Origin: Ophiothrix spiculata
Lineage: Eukaryota > Echinodermata > Ophiuroidea > Amphilepidida > Ophiotrichidae
Length of the DNA: 22,863 nt
Direction: 5' to 3' (one strand)
Assembly (NCBI GenBank): GCA_000969725.1
Contig: JXSR01S033315.1
The notes under the pieces are model-generated. The model ran no database searches. It saw only the letters and a list, made by a program, of their open reading frames with translations, and was not told where the DNA came from. Position 1 is the stretch's first letter; each line of letters starts with the position of its first letter. The position numbers and the translations under genes were made by a program. This document shows positions 1 through 8,825 of this stretch, in pieces.

Positions 1-419
1 TTCATACCCGTTCAATATTCATACCCGAGATTCATACTCTGCATGTTTTGTCAGCTAATATTTTACATAAACGTGTTAATATTTTTAGGTTGAGTTAATA
101 AAAATCATAAAATGAATATAATTCAATAATATCTAAAATTGCACAAATGATCAGAAATGACAAAATTTCAGATTTTACCAAAACTTTACATATTTTAATA
201 AAATACAGAAATTGGCTTTTAAAATTCCTTCAAATTTCAAACAAACTGTGAAATCTAGAATAATTCTTTATAATATTACTTTGGTTTTGACTATTTTTTA
301 TTTTCAAGACAAAACTAATGTTAGTTTAGTTTAATTAAATCAAAATTCATAATTTACCACTAAAAGGTATGAAAAAACGGGTATGAAGTGACCAAGGGAT
401 GAAAGTGAATGGGTATGAA
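1..419. mobile_element. Foldback/MITE-like element with iterated TTCATACCC ends (may continue to the left)
   Basis: The left side has TTCATACCCG at 1-10 and TTCATACCCG again at 18-27, with TTCATAC at 31-37. The right side has the inverse: CGGGTATGAA at 378-387, GGGTATGAA at 411-419 and a weaker GGTATGAA near 366. The interior is AT-rich and has no reading frame. The iterated terminal motif in opposite orientations suggests a non-autonomous foldback element. The first base of the window falls on the motif, so the true left boundary may be outside. It sits about 100 bp upstream of the first recognised MRPL35 exon. Confidence 0.55.
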
Positions 420-519
420 ATGTCTAGGATTCGAGTATTGATCATTGACCGTGTTTGTCTTGAAACAGGACTCATTAATTAAATGGTACCAAATGTTTAT
501 AATTTGTGTTTATTTACAG

Positions 520-748
520 TATGCATGTCACCGTTTACTCATGCCGTCAGACAATGCGGAGTAAGAGGTGCTTCGAATCAGAAATGGTACAGTACCATAT
601 ATTATGCTTCACCACAGCACAACAGAACATCAGTGGACACTCTGGCTAAGATGATGAGTAATCAGTGCCGCATAACACAGAGCCGATCATTCACATCATT
701 ATGTAATATATCAGGAGTATCCTCATCAATAGCTTGCAGAAGTGGCAG
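520..748 (+). CDS. MRPL35: MRPL35, N-terminal exon (mitochondrial targeting region)
   Basis: This exon precedes the bL35m body in frame. A pyrimidine-rich acceptor ends at 519 and a GTAAGA donor starts at 749; the exon leaves two bases of a codon (AG), completed by the G at 1902. The first in-frame Met inside the exon is at 525. From there the peptide is basic and nearly free of acidic residues (MSPFTHAVRQCGVRG and onwards), as expected of a mitochondrial presequence. If 525 is the start, the protein is 215 residues, somewhat longer than the roughly 190 of vertebrate MRPL35. The acceptor-like site means a further 5' exon may exist. An in-frame ATG at 483, directly after a stop codon at 480-482, is the alternative if this is the first exon. 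The N-terminus is poorly conserved in this family, so this exon rests on splice phase and presequence character. Confidence 0.7.
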
Positions 749-1901
749 GTAAGATTTGAAATTAAAGGTAGAGATATAATCATTTACTAGAATTTACAGG
801 GAATTGCTACAGCCCACTTTATTTCAATGTTAAAAATCATATACAGTGGAACCTTGTTAATAAGAGCTCTGATAATACAATAAGGCCAAAAAAAAAAGAA
901 ACAAGTTTGTTTCTGGTAACCCACGCGCGTTTCTGTTAAGTTACATATTTTCCCTCATTCATTATTTTTTTCGTATTTCATATCAAAAAAAAATCTTATT
1001 GTTGATAAATAAAACAATTCTGTAAAAAAGTTACTGTATGAAAGCTAATGAAATATGACATCTCATACAGGAACCATTTTGCAAAAAAGAATAAAATGAA
1101 TTGGTTATATAAAATCAGTGATTAGATTACACTTACTTTTGACTCATCCTTTATACCAGTCAAGGATTCTTACTTGCTAAAAAACTCAATTTTGATAGAG
1201 GTGACATTGAGGATGAAAAGTGGATCATGAATTGCCCCTTTAAGTATGTGTTGGCTCCATGGTCTTTGAATGATGCAATTTACAGGGCTGTGAGAGTTCT
1301 GATGTTCATCTGAACTCACATCTTTTTATTTGAATTTTCAGACTTTTTTTTTTACTCTCACTGTACCAAGGTAGGCAGTTTCAATAATCCAGGTTTATTG
1401 CAGACTTCTCAAGCCATTTTCAGATGTCATTTATTGCCCTGAATGGATGTTGCCCTGAATGTTGATATTATGGCATTTTCCCGGGGGCATTTTACCTGAT
1501 CTATACAGTTCACATTTAACTCACCACATGAAGTGGGGTGCTGTATACAATCCTAGCTTGATAAGCTACAACCATATTCTGTTTGGTACAAACATGCAAG
1601 GCTGCGATTACATATGGTAGAACTATACTATTCAGGTATACGGTGCAAGATTTTACTTAGGCACGCGTATATATTCAATAGAACATGTGAATTTGATGCT
1701 ACCGGGTCTTATAAGAGGGCACTATTTAAAAAAGAAAAAAAATGAATAGCTCACCGTACCTGTATAACATAGAGCCATCAAATAGAGTGTAGCAAATACC
1801 GTATACTCTATACTTCTATGTGATTGCAGCCATAATGGAACTATTTGCAAAATCAAGACCAGACATTTCACTAAATCTAGTTTTACATCACTATTTTTCA
1901 G
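749..1901 (+). other. MRPL35 intron 1
   Basis: The intron runs from GTAAGA at 749 to CTATTTTTCAG ending at 1901. It is AT-rich and non-coding. It contains a TA-flanked transposon end (TACAGTGGAACC) at 842 whose partner is not clear, a CCCCTTTAA end at 1235-1243 resembling the TTAA-type elements elsewhere in the window, and the inverted-repeat element at 1600-1831. Confidence 0.75.
1600..1831. mobile_element. Inverted-repeat element (MITE-like), 232 bp
   Basis: GGCTGCGATTACATA at 1600-1614 is mirrored by TATGTGATTGCAGCC at 1817-1831. The similarity continues inwards with gaps (a GTATACGGT motif on both sides). There is no internal coding sequence. No target-site duplication was recognised, so the boundaries are approximate. 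Confidence 0.5.
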
Positions 1902-2033
1902 GTCATCTGTACTATCACAACCCATAACAAGATTACAAGTTGAGCAAAGGAGAACGGTCAAGCAGTATTCACTCACAAAAGGAAAGAAAAAGACTGTTAA
2001 AGCAGTAGTTCAACGTTTCTATAGATTTAACAG
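1902..2033 (+). CDS. MRPL35: MRPL35, middle exon (start of the bL35 core)
   Basis: The exon continues the frame after AG|G and ends with AAC AG before a GTAAGA donor at 2034. Near its end it encodes YSLTKGKKKTVKAVVQRFYR, the family signature: basic Lys-rich residues, then TVKAVVQRF, matching the start of the conserved L35 domain (KGKRKTVKAV-type in other animals). bL35m is a component of the large subunit of the mitochondrial ribosome and binds rRNA in the matrix. The splice phase matches both neighbouring exons exactly. Confidence 0.9.
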
Positions 2034-2423
2034 GTAAGAGACTAATGCATGTATTACTAGTGTGCAAAAGATCCCAACAGGGACCACTTATGTTCAAATG
2101 TGGATATTATGCTGAAATGTAACATGGAAAAGGGGTGTGTTTTCATGCATTTGGAGTGTTAACAATAGCAAATTTCAAGATTGAGCCTAAAAGGTTGTTG
2201 GACTTCTTAAAAATACAAGATAAGGGTGCAAGTTTTCATAAATACACTATTTTGATATCCACTTCTTTGTACAAGTTGCTCCCTGTTTCCTTGGGCAAGG
2301 AACTTTGCTCTAAATGTTCTGTGGTTCGGAAATCCCCTGTGTGAATGATCCTCCTTGGGGTGCTGCATACAGTGTATATCTGGTGAGTCTATCATCGTAA
2401 TATTCCTAAGAAATGTTTGGGTA

Positions 2424-3080
2424 CCAGCAAACATGTGACCCCTGTGTAAGTGGGATCAAAGTTCAACTAGGTGTCGTAACAGGTCAAATGACTTGGTGCA
2501 GAGATGCCACATTTCAGAATAAGTTCTGAATTCAGAATTTTTCAATTGGTTTAAGCCTAAATTCAGATTGTTTTGTTGGTTGTTTCGTGTACCGGTACAA
2601 AGGTATAGGCAATTTTGGTTTCTCACATTCTTTCGAAGTATTTCAGATTTTTTGAACACCAATGAGTGGCAACTCTGTTGGTGGTCAAAATTATAAGATT
2701 GGTCAACAAATCCATATACTTTATCACATTTTCATGTGACATACAATGGTCCTTAGGTAGCAACACAAATGTGACCCTTTAGTGAATGGGGTCACAGGTC
2801 ATCTAGCTGTTATTAAGGTCAATGATTTTTGGTGGTCAAAATTATACATTTGGTCAGCATATCCATAAACTTTTATAGCCAATTTTCTTGGACTGGGAAA
2901 ATGGTACAACCCCTAGATGTAAGTGGGGTCAAAATGATCAAATGAGCAGCAAATAATACATACACTTTATCAGATTTTCATGGGATTTGGACACAATGGT
3001 GCTTGGGTAGGTGCACATGTGTAACCCCTGTGTGAGTGGGGTCATTGGTCATTTAGGGGTCAAGTCATCTCTGACCTTCT
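2424..3080. repeat. Degenerate direct-repeat array with TGTGACCCC / GGGGTCA motifs
   Basis: About four diverged copies of a roughly 110-250 bp unit are visible. Each has a GTGACCCCTGTGTAAGTGGG-like block (near 2434, 2771, 2908 and 3019), then GTCA-containing text, then ATCCATAAACTTTATCA-like text (near 2709, 2870 and 2950) and TACAATGGTCCTTAGGTAG-like text (near 2742 and 2994). Spacing is irregular because of indels. It looks like an old minisatellite or tandem remnant within an intron. Confidence 0.6.
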
Positions 3081-3311
3081 TTCAGATGACACTTTCATGA
3101 TGCAAAGTATTTTATGTGGATCATATGATAGAATTGTTAGGTTTATGAAGAGACAACATATTTCATGACTTGTTGAGCACCATAGGCATACTATTATTAG
3201 TTAATTGGATGAAGCGGAGATACAGTAACGGAATGATCAGCCGCGATGTTGCATATTCAGGCAAGCACTCCTTGAGCCTGGATGTGACACTAATGCTGTT
3301 TTCATACTTAA

Positions 3312-3832
3312 AGAGACTAGCCTAGATTCCACTTAGAATTAAAAACTTATGGAAATGCTCTAAATAAAGCTTAAAAGTGTAGGAATATCCAAAAAGGTAC
3401 AAACATTTACACAGAAATGGCTCAAATTGAGATATAACTAATTTGCAATATATCATTCTTTGATTGTGGTGTGACTATCTTGTGTTTTGTGAATCCACAT
3501 CTGAATTTACCAGATAAAAAATCAAACATCAAAGCTCTTAGAGATAATTCAATACATATTAAAAGAGAAACAATTTCATCAAAAATAATTTGTTTACCCA
3601 TCACATGTGTAGAAACAAAATCTTTTAAATTTTGAAACTAGAAACACTGTTTTCACATTTTTGTTTTTCGCCGGCGAAAAAGTTAAAGCAGGTAAAGAAT
3701 TGCAATTTTCTCTAATATTCCTAAAAAACATGGAAAACTACTTGTAGGTTATATTACTATAAACATGTTCTACCGATTCATGTAAAAAATATGTAGGTAA
3801 AAAATTAGTGGGAAGTATCTAGGCCAGTCCCT
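3312..3832. mobile_element. TTAA-flanked inverted-repeat element (piggyBac-type MITE), 521 bp
   Basis: TTAA at 3308-3311 precedes AGAGACTAGCCTAGAT, and TTAA at 3833-3836 follows the inverse ATCTAGGCCAGTCCCT. The match extends about 40 bp inwards with gaps. TTAA target duplication is typical of the piggyBac superfamily. No transposase is present, so the element is non-autonomous. Superfamily assignment is inferred from the target site only. Confidence 0.65.
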
Positions 3833-3837
3833 TTAAT

Positions 3838-4090
3838 GTCGCTGTGCAGCTTTGTAGCTCTGTGGTCTGCTTCATTTCACACTTTTGTAGCTTTGCAGTT
3901 TTGTTGCTTTGCAGCTTTATGTCGCTTTTGAAAAACTCCAAAAATCTCGCTGTGCGACAAAATTTTGCAGATATCAATTATCTGAGCGTCATGCAGCTTT
4001 GCCACTACGACAATCGGAAGCGGCAAGTTTTTGCAAAAAATATACGCCATGCTGCGACAAAAAACTACATGAGAATGAAAGCAGCTTAAG
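3838..4090. repeat. Degenerate GCAGCTTTG / GTAGCTTTG motif stretch
   Basis: Copies of TGTAGCTTTGCAG-like words about ten bases apart fill 3838-3930, followed by related words (CTGTGCGACAAAA, CATGCAGCTTTGCC, CATGCTGCGACAAAA) partly in inverse orientation. Overlapping short open frames on both strands are a by-product. Related wording (TTTGCCGCTACAACAA) occurs near 8202 and 14565, so it may be a dispersed repeat. Confidence 0.4.
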
Positions 4091-4347
4091 CAGATGATAA
4101 TTTCCCATACCATATTGAAGCTGAACCCAATAACTACTAAAGTCAATTGCAATAATCTTTTTAAATATATTTGTCTGCAATTAGTTTGACTGTATTTACC
4201 AAGAAATTTTGAACCATTCTGGTTGCATCACATTAATGTATATTTGACAGTTTTATAGTTTATCAGTTCCTTGCACCTAAAGATGGCTTAGTGATATCCA
4301 TGAGAAAACTAAATATTTTTCTCTTTCTTTCCCTTTTATTATTTCAG

Positions 4348-4639
4348 CGGATTGTGGCTAAGATGTAGGGCAGGTCGCAATAAATCACTTTGGAAAAAGA
4401 AGAAAAAGCGTCGCCAAAGGCTCAAGCAGTTTGTATTTTGTAGCAAAACCCAGAGCACGAAACTTGACCTGATGGTGACAAGTTACTGGAGGCGTCAAAA
4501 GAATTGTCCGGATGACCCATTTGCCCCGTTTGAGAACAGGAATTGGTACGGTCATAAAGACTTTCCAGGAGGTCACTATGTGAAGCATATGTACAAGAAA
4601 GGCATGCCAGTTGACATGCCATATAAAAACCAACATTGA
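4348..4639 (+). CDS. MRPL35: MRPL35, last coding exon (bL35 core and C-terminal tail)
   Basis: After the acceptor at 4347 the exon completes AG|C (Ser) and reads GLWLRCRAGRNKSLWKKKKK, then RRQRLKQFVFCSKTQSTKLD and MVTSYWRR, ending at TGA 4637-4639. The order GLW, basic Lys/Arg run, FVFC.KTQ, LD.M.TS.W.R is the diagnostic core of animal mitochondrial L35. This rRNA-binding protein of the 39S mitoribosomal subunit supports translation of mtDNA-encoded respiratory subunits. After the DDPF motif, where vertebrate proteins end within a few residues, this one continues for about 30 residues rich in His, Tyr, Lys and Met. From Met 525 the whole protein is 215 residues. A candidate poly(A) signal ATTAAA lies at 4924-4929. 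Confidence 0.93.
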
Positions 4640-5207
4640 ACTGAATGCTAATATACTATAATCTGAGTGTAATATTGAAAAAAAAAGTCCCAGCATATCG
4701 TAACTGTGATAAAGTACCCCCTTGATAATACATCCAAGTGACATGTAAAAAGTCTAGATGAATTGAAAATAAGACATATCAACTTGGGATGTATAGACTG
4801 TATGCAGAAACTGGGGTTCCCCACTTGGTAGCATCTTTTACATTTGATACACACTGGTGTTGCCAATAATGAAGCCAATAACAGGAGTCAGGTGGGATGG
4901 TGTGTGTGTTTATTATTGAAGTCATTAAATTTCCTACAAATCATGAAATTTTTTGAATGCAACAAATGCGTAGAGTAAACAGCGTCTCACTTTACGCAGT
5001 ATGAAGGACTTTTCTTTTTACGCAATCACAGCGTCAAGCAACAATCAAGATACGCGCCATACATTTTCATTACCGATGCGTAATCGCACAAGCTCTCATC
5101 ATACACACCCTGCAGATATGATTTGAAGGAAATTTAATGATTCCAATAATAGTACTATTTAATCATAGACAAAATGTGCAAAATAAAAATCCACCCTTGC
5201 AACTTAA
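4640..5207. other. MRPL35 3' UTR and start of intergenic region
   Basis: No coding sequence is seen. A hexamer ATTAAA at 4924-4929 could direct polyadenylation of MRPL35. From about 4967 to 5095 there is a cluster of GCGTA/TACGC words (GCGTAGAG, TTTACGCAG, TTTACGCAA, GATGCGTAATCG) that stands out from the CpG-poor surroundings. Confidence 0.45.
4924..4929 (+). promoter_or_regulatory. Candidate MRPL35 polyadenylation signal (ATTAAA)
   Basis: ATTAAA is the commonest variant of AATAAA and lies 285 bp after the MRPL35 stop codon. The next AATAAA hexamers are at about 5182 and 5454. AT-rich sequence yields such hexamers by chance, so this is a weak call. Confidence 0.25.
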
Positions 5208-5647
5208 AGGTATTAGCCACAATCACCAAAGTAAAGTTCAACTTTCCTCAACACCTGCTGATTTTATTGCATTTTAACTAATATCCAAAACCATTCATGT
5301 TGAACTTGAACATTTATAGTAAAACAGACAATTATTTGTGCTTTGAATTTTTCATTTTCTGGAGAATGAAAAATTCAGTGATGGTGTTTCTAGAAGTAAA
5401 TTACTAAATTCTCAAAATTTAACCTTCTTTGTTACTAACAATATATTTAAGTGAATAAATCATGTTGTCAGGTATATTGAACATACCATCCTAAAGAATA
5501 ATGTTCACTTTTGAATCAACAGGCGTACACTTGGAATTTCAAACTTTAGGAAAATAGAAACACTGCTGACAGAACCCCAAGAAATGAATTTGTCTTTTTA
5601 GAGCAAGTGATATGATTTTGTTGGTTTGCTTTGATTCTATTAGCCTA

Positions 5648-6004
5648 TTGCACGGTTTCACCATTTTGGAGAGAGCCTCGACTTGGCTTGCGAGATGAAT
5701 GGGAACTTACATAATATTACGATTAACAGTTTGATTCCCTCTTTCAAAAAACCCTGACCTTGGATGAAGTGATACCAGGCATGAGAATTTTCATATAATT
5801 ATCTGATTTCAGATATTTTGTCATCTAAAATCATCCAAATTCAGATAATTTGGGGGTTAATTTAACCATTTTAGTATGGGTGTTTTTTTAATTTTACCAA
5901 ATTCAGATATTTTCATGAAAAATCATTCTCATGCCTGGAATACATCGTTATACGTAATATACTAGTCAAATCGAAGCTCTCCCCGGAAATGGTGAACCGT
6001 GCAA
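5648..6004. mobile_element. Inverted-repeat element nested in 5208-6082
   Basis: TTGCACGGTTTCACCATTT at 5649-5667 is mirrored at the right end by AAATGGTGAACCGTGCAA (ends 6004). The similarity runs about 40 bp inwards (GAGAGCCTCGACTTGGCT against the inverse of AGTCAAATCGAAGCTCTC), and further with gaps through ATATTACG. No target duplication was recognised. It is non-autonomous and interrupted by the element at 5775-5938. Confidence 0.7.
5775..5938. mobile_element. Innermost nested inverted-repeat element (CCAGGCATGAGAAT ends)
   Basis: CCAGGCATGAGAAT at 5775-5788 is mirrored exactly by ATTCTCATGCCTGG at 5925-5938. Around 40 bp of further inverse similarity follows with small gaps (TTTCAT, ATATCTGA and ATTCAG words). 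It lies wholly inside 5648-6004, so it inserted last of the three. Confidence 0.7.
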
Positions 6005-6272
6005 GTAGTGAATTAAGGTCTTTCTTTGATTCAAATAAGCTTTCACAAGTTTTCATACCCAAGAGGATCATAGCTAATGCCTTTAAAGTAAAAGTAAGTT
6101 GGGCCTCCAGAATAATAAATTACTATGGGCAACTAGCTCTCAAATGTGACTTTATGCTGTTTCTCATCCTTTGCACCCATTTTGTACATGGTTGTGTGTC
6201 TTTGGTTGAAATCACACCACATTTTGTGTGCATTTGATATGCACCATCACACACCTGACACACACACCCCTA

Positions 6273-6398
6273 TAGGCCAAGCAAACATTTCTTGGACAAC
6301 GAAAACAAAAATGCATAGTATGGGTTGCATTTACAATTAATGAGGCCCTGCACTCTGAATTTTTGTTTACACTGTCCAATAAACTTTTGTTTGGCCTA
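6273..6398. mobile_element. Palindromic MITE with TAGGCCAA ends, TA-flanked
   Basis: TATAGGCCAAGCAAACA at 6271-6287 is mirrored by GTTTGGCCTATA ending at 6400. The inverse similarity continues for about 45 bp per arm through TTGGACA and AAACAAAAAT, so nearly the whole element is a hairpin. TA dinucleotides at 6271-6272 and 6399-6400 fit a TA target duplication. Confidence 0.65.
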
Positions 6399-6400
6399 TA

Positions 6401-7080
6401 CACAATGACATCCATCTGGGCGGACGGATATCCACATGATACGTTTCATAGTCCTTTCGAAACTCGTTTTGGGGGAGGGGGTTCTATCAGTATGATACTA
6501 CAGAGAATAAAAAAATAAAATAAATGGTAAATAATTCACAGTATTGTCTTGCTTAAATTTAATTTGTTAATTGATTTTTATTGTCAAATAAGCTGAAGTT
6601 GTATTAAAATATAGTAATACAGGTGGATATTTGAAGACTGCATAGCATAAGATAAATATTTTATATGGACAGATATCAAGGAGCACTAGACTGCATAGCA
6701 AGAGATACATGTCAAAATTAACACAATGAACAAAAACAAGATTTCATGATTTCTGAAACACTAACATTATAATATGAAGATTTGAGGATTTTAAAGTGTT
6801 TATTTGAATGGCATTTTTTACCAAAATTCCTAGGTAGATTTTCAAATGCAATAGAAGTAGGATTTTTACAAATGCTTGATTTTATGTATTTGGAAGTTAA
6901 AGCACATTTTGGCAGGAAATGTCTCCTGCCAAAATATCAAAATTTGACATGTATGGGACAAATGGATTTATTTTAAAATGAAAGTGAGAATTTTGATTTT
7001 GACAAGACCTAGTACATATTTTATTTTTTATTAATTTATGTTGCACAGAAATTCTAATTTACAATTACAAAATTTGATAG
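6401..7080. other. Intergenic DNA without recognised gene
   Basis: The sequence is AT-rich with no coding features. A 13-base direct repeat AGACTGCATAGCA occurs at about 6636 and 6688. A perfect hairpin is at 6906-6935. The open frame at 6782-6976 (+) reads through that hairpin and shows no family features. Confidence 0.5.
6906..6935. repeat. Perfect 12-bp hairpin (ATTTTGGCAGGA)
   Basis: ATTTTGGCAGGA at 6906-6917 and TCCTGCCAAAAT at 6924-6935 are exact inverses separated by six bases. No neighbouring gene makes its role evident. Confidence 0.6.
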
Positions 7081-7082
7081 TA

Positions 7083-7257
7083 CAGTGGAACCCTTGTTAA
7101 TGAAAGATTTGTAGGACCGTCAAATTCAGCTTTCATTTATCAGGAGTTTGTATTATTCAACTCATAATTTCAGATTTCAAGAATTACTTTTTAAAACTGA
7201 TACTTGTGATCTGAAAATCACCTTGTAAGAGCTTTATTAACGAACAAGTTTCCTCTG
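7083..7257. mobile_element. TA-flanked MITE with CAGTGGAACCC ends, about 175 bp
   Basis: TACAGTGGAACCCTTGTTAA at 7081-7100 is mirrored by TTAACGAACAAGTTTCCTCTGTA ending at 7259, with TA at both outer edges. CAGTGGAACC-type ends with a TA target are typical of pogo/Tigger-like members of the Tc1/mariner superfamily; this is an inference from the ends. Similar ends occur at 842 and 8644. Confidence 0.65.
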
Positions 7258-7291
7258 TATAATAAGCCTATGATGCTTTCAATAAAAGCTA

Positions 7292-7475
7292 TTTATATCA
7301 GGCTTTTGTACAATACTATAAAACTGTATTTTATGAAAGTACCCGGATGCGTACAATATTCTAAAAATTATTGTACACAACGGGGCAACTTTCCAAGAAT
7401 ATTTTTAGCTGCTCTGAGATGAAAGTAGGAAAATAATTGTATGCCAATTTATTATTTTCAAAAGCCTGATATAAA
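7292..7475. mobile_element. Inverted-repeat element (TTTATATCAGGCTTTTG ends)
   Basis: TTTATATCAGGCTTTTG at 7292-7308 and CAAAAGCCTGATATAAA at 7459-7475 are exact inverses of 17 bases. The 150-bp interior has no coding sequence. It is directly followed by another palindrome at 7481-7608. Confidence 0.65.
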
Positions 7476-7480
7476 TAAAA

Positions 7481-7608
7481 ACAATATTGAATGCCTTATT
7501 TCCGGTAATACAAGAAAATATTGTACTCGCTAAAAAAAATTTGACTCGTGCAATATTTTTTAGCTCGTTCAATATTTTCTTGCATCACCCTCAAAGCCAT
7601 TCAATATT
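7481..7608. mobile_element. Palindromic element (CAATATTGAATGCC ends), related to the 9.8-10.9 kb cluster
   Basis: ACAATATTGAATG at the left is mirrored by CATTCAATATT ending at 7608. An inner stem pairs ATACAAGAAAATATTGTACT (from 7508) with the inverse ending at 7585. The wording CCCTCAAAGCCATTCAATATT closely resembles CCCTCAAAGCAGTCAATATT at 10682-10701, so it probably belongs to the same foldback family. Confidence 0.55.
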
Positions 7609-7911
7609 AAATAGATAACCTAGCCATGGTGTGTAGCTCCAGAAAATCAGGGTGGGTAGTAATAATTCTGTGTTTACAATTGTTATGGATTAATTATCAA
7701 GCCAATGCAATGCCACAATAGTTTTGCAGTCTAAAAAAGTGCAATCCAGACCTTGCTACTGACAGAAAAGCATGTGATATACATGACAAACCCTTAATCT
7801 TATGGTGCTTCAATAGCATTGTAGTCTGTTTGGTTTCACATTTTTCTCTTTGGCTGAATGAAAAGAATTTTTTTTTTTTTTGAGAAAGGCTTTTACGACG
7901 GGAATTCATAA

Positions 7912-8105
7912 CAATTGGTAGATTTTAACGGGTTCGCCGTCAGACAAGTTTTGAACTGTCAAGCTTTCGTAGTAGCTCTGACTTCTTCAGGACGGCCCAC
8001 ATGTCTTTATAATAATATTTGTCCGAAGAAGTCAGAGCTACTCCTGACGAAAGCTTGACAATTCAAAACTTGTCCGTCGGCGAACCCGTTAAAATCTACC
8101 AATTG
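7912..8105. mobile_element. Near-perfect 194-bp hairpin element (CAATTGGTAGATTTTAACGG ends)
   Basis: The left arm starting CAATTGGTAGATTTTAACGG at 7912 is the inverse of the right arm ending CCGTTAAAATCTACCAATTG at 8105. About 85 bp per arm pair with only a few mismatches and one 3-4 base indel, leaving a loop of about 25 bases around 8005-8025. The inner arms carry GAAGAAGTCAGAGCTA and GACGAAAGCTTGACA. No transposase is present. Low divergence between arms suggests recent origin or arm-to-arm conversion. Confidence 0.75.
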
Positions 8106-8643
8106 AAAAGAATGTTGTACTTTGCAGTTATGTTTTTTTACAAATTGAATTCATAATTGTGCTCCAACACCTTGGTATCGAATATATTGGTTGCTTAAGT
8201 TTTGCCGCTACAACAACCAGATGCAACCAGTTCCTACGTAAAACTTAGTGATGTAGCAAAGTGACAAAGCTTCAAACTACGCAAATATGAAAACAGCATT
8301 CATCCATTGTAATTCATCCATGAGCTATATCATTTTGACCAGTGCAAACCAAATGAAGATCTTAACCCACCCCTTGTGTTAAGTTCAATAAGTAGAAAAT
8401 GGCAGTGTGTGCACTGACATTGGACTCTGTCATGACTATAAAAATTGAAATAGATACCTTTTCAAAGTCAAATTGTAAGTGTGATTATGAAAGGATTGTA
8501 AGCCAAGTCCTACTTACAATTTTGACTCTGAAAAAGTTTCTATTGCAATTTTTAAGTATACATAATGGTCATTGGATTTTAGATTTTGGGTACCACATCT
8601 ACACATTTAATTGAAGCAAAAGATATGTCCATATTCTTTATGA
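8106..8643. other. Intergenic DNA without recognised gene
   Basis: No coding or RNA gene is recognised. The frame at 8399-8614 (+) has no family resemblance and no splice or conservation support. Confidence 0.4.
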
Positions 8644-8645
8644 TA

Positions 8646-8823
8646 CAGTGAATCCTCTTTTAACACAAAATCCAAGATCACACATTTAAACTTGTGTTAT
8701 CAGGATTTTGTGTTATCTATTATTATTATGTACAAATTCAGTAACAAAGTCTTTTTAAAGAAAGCCAATTTTGTGTTATCCGGGTTTTGAGTTAACAGGT
8801 TTCATGTTAAACAGTTTCCACTG
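8646..8823. mobile_element. TA-flanked MITE with CAGTG(G)AA ends
   Basis: TACAGTGAATCCTCTTTTAA at 8644-8663 is mirrored by TTAAACAGTTTCCACTGTA ending at 8825. The arms continue inwards with ACACAAAATCC and the inverse CCGGGTTTTGAGTT, and TTGTGTTATC words lie on both sides. TA at 8644-8645 and 8824-8825 form the target duplication. Size and ends match the element at 7083-7257. Confidence 0.65.
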
Positions 8824-8825
8824 TA

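Larger units (their letters stand above)
2034..4347 (+). other. MRPL35 intron 2
   Basis: The intron runs from GTAAGA at 2034 to the acceptor TTTTATTATTTCAG ending at 4347. It holds a degenerate repeat array (2424-3080), a TTAA-flanked inverted-repeat element (3312-3832) and a stretch of degenerate GCAGCTTTG-like motifs (3838-4090). Short open frames on both strands here have no family features and overlap the repeats. Confidence 0.8.
5208..6082. mobile_element. TTAA-flanked element, 875 bp, hosting two nested insertions
   Basis: TTAA at 5204-5207 precedes AGGTATTAGCCACAATC, and TTAA at 6083-6086 follows the inverse GATCATAGCTAATGCCT. The ends match at 15 of 17 positions or better with wobble differences. 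The element encloses a second inverted-repeat element (5648-6004), which itself encloses a third (5775-5938). No transposase frame is present. Assignment to the piggyBac type rests on TTAA only. Confidence 0.55.

Noticed and set aside
842..1038. Possible complete CAGTGGAACC-type MITE
   Set aside because: The left end is clear but the proposed right end (TTACTGTA) matches for only about six bases; recorded only as an isolated end in intron 1.
762..1243. Possible TTAA-flanked element between TTAAAGG and CCCCTTTAA
   Set aside because: The inverse match beyond the first seven bases is weak, so it could be chance in AT-rich DNA.
3844..4180. Overlapping open frames on both strands
   Set aside because: They lie in a degenerate GCAGCTTTG-type repeat, which is open in several frames at once; no conserved protein is visible.
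4385..4744. 119-codon open frame on the - strand
   Set aside because: It is the antisense shadow of the last MRPL35 exon.
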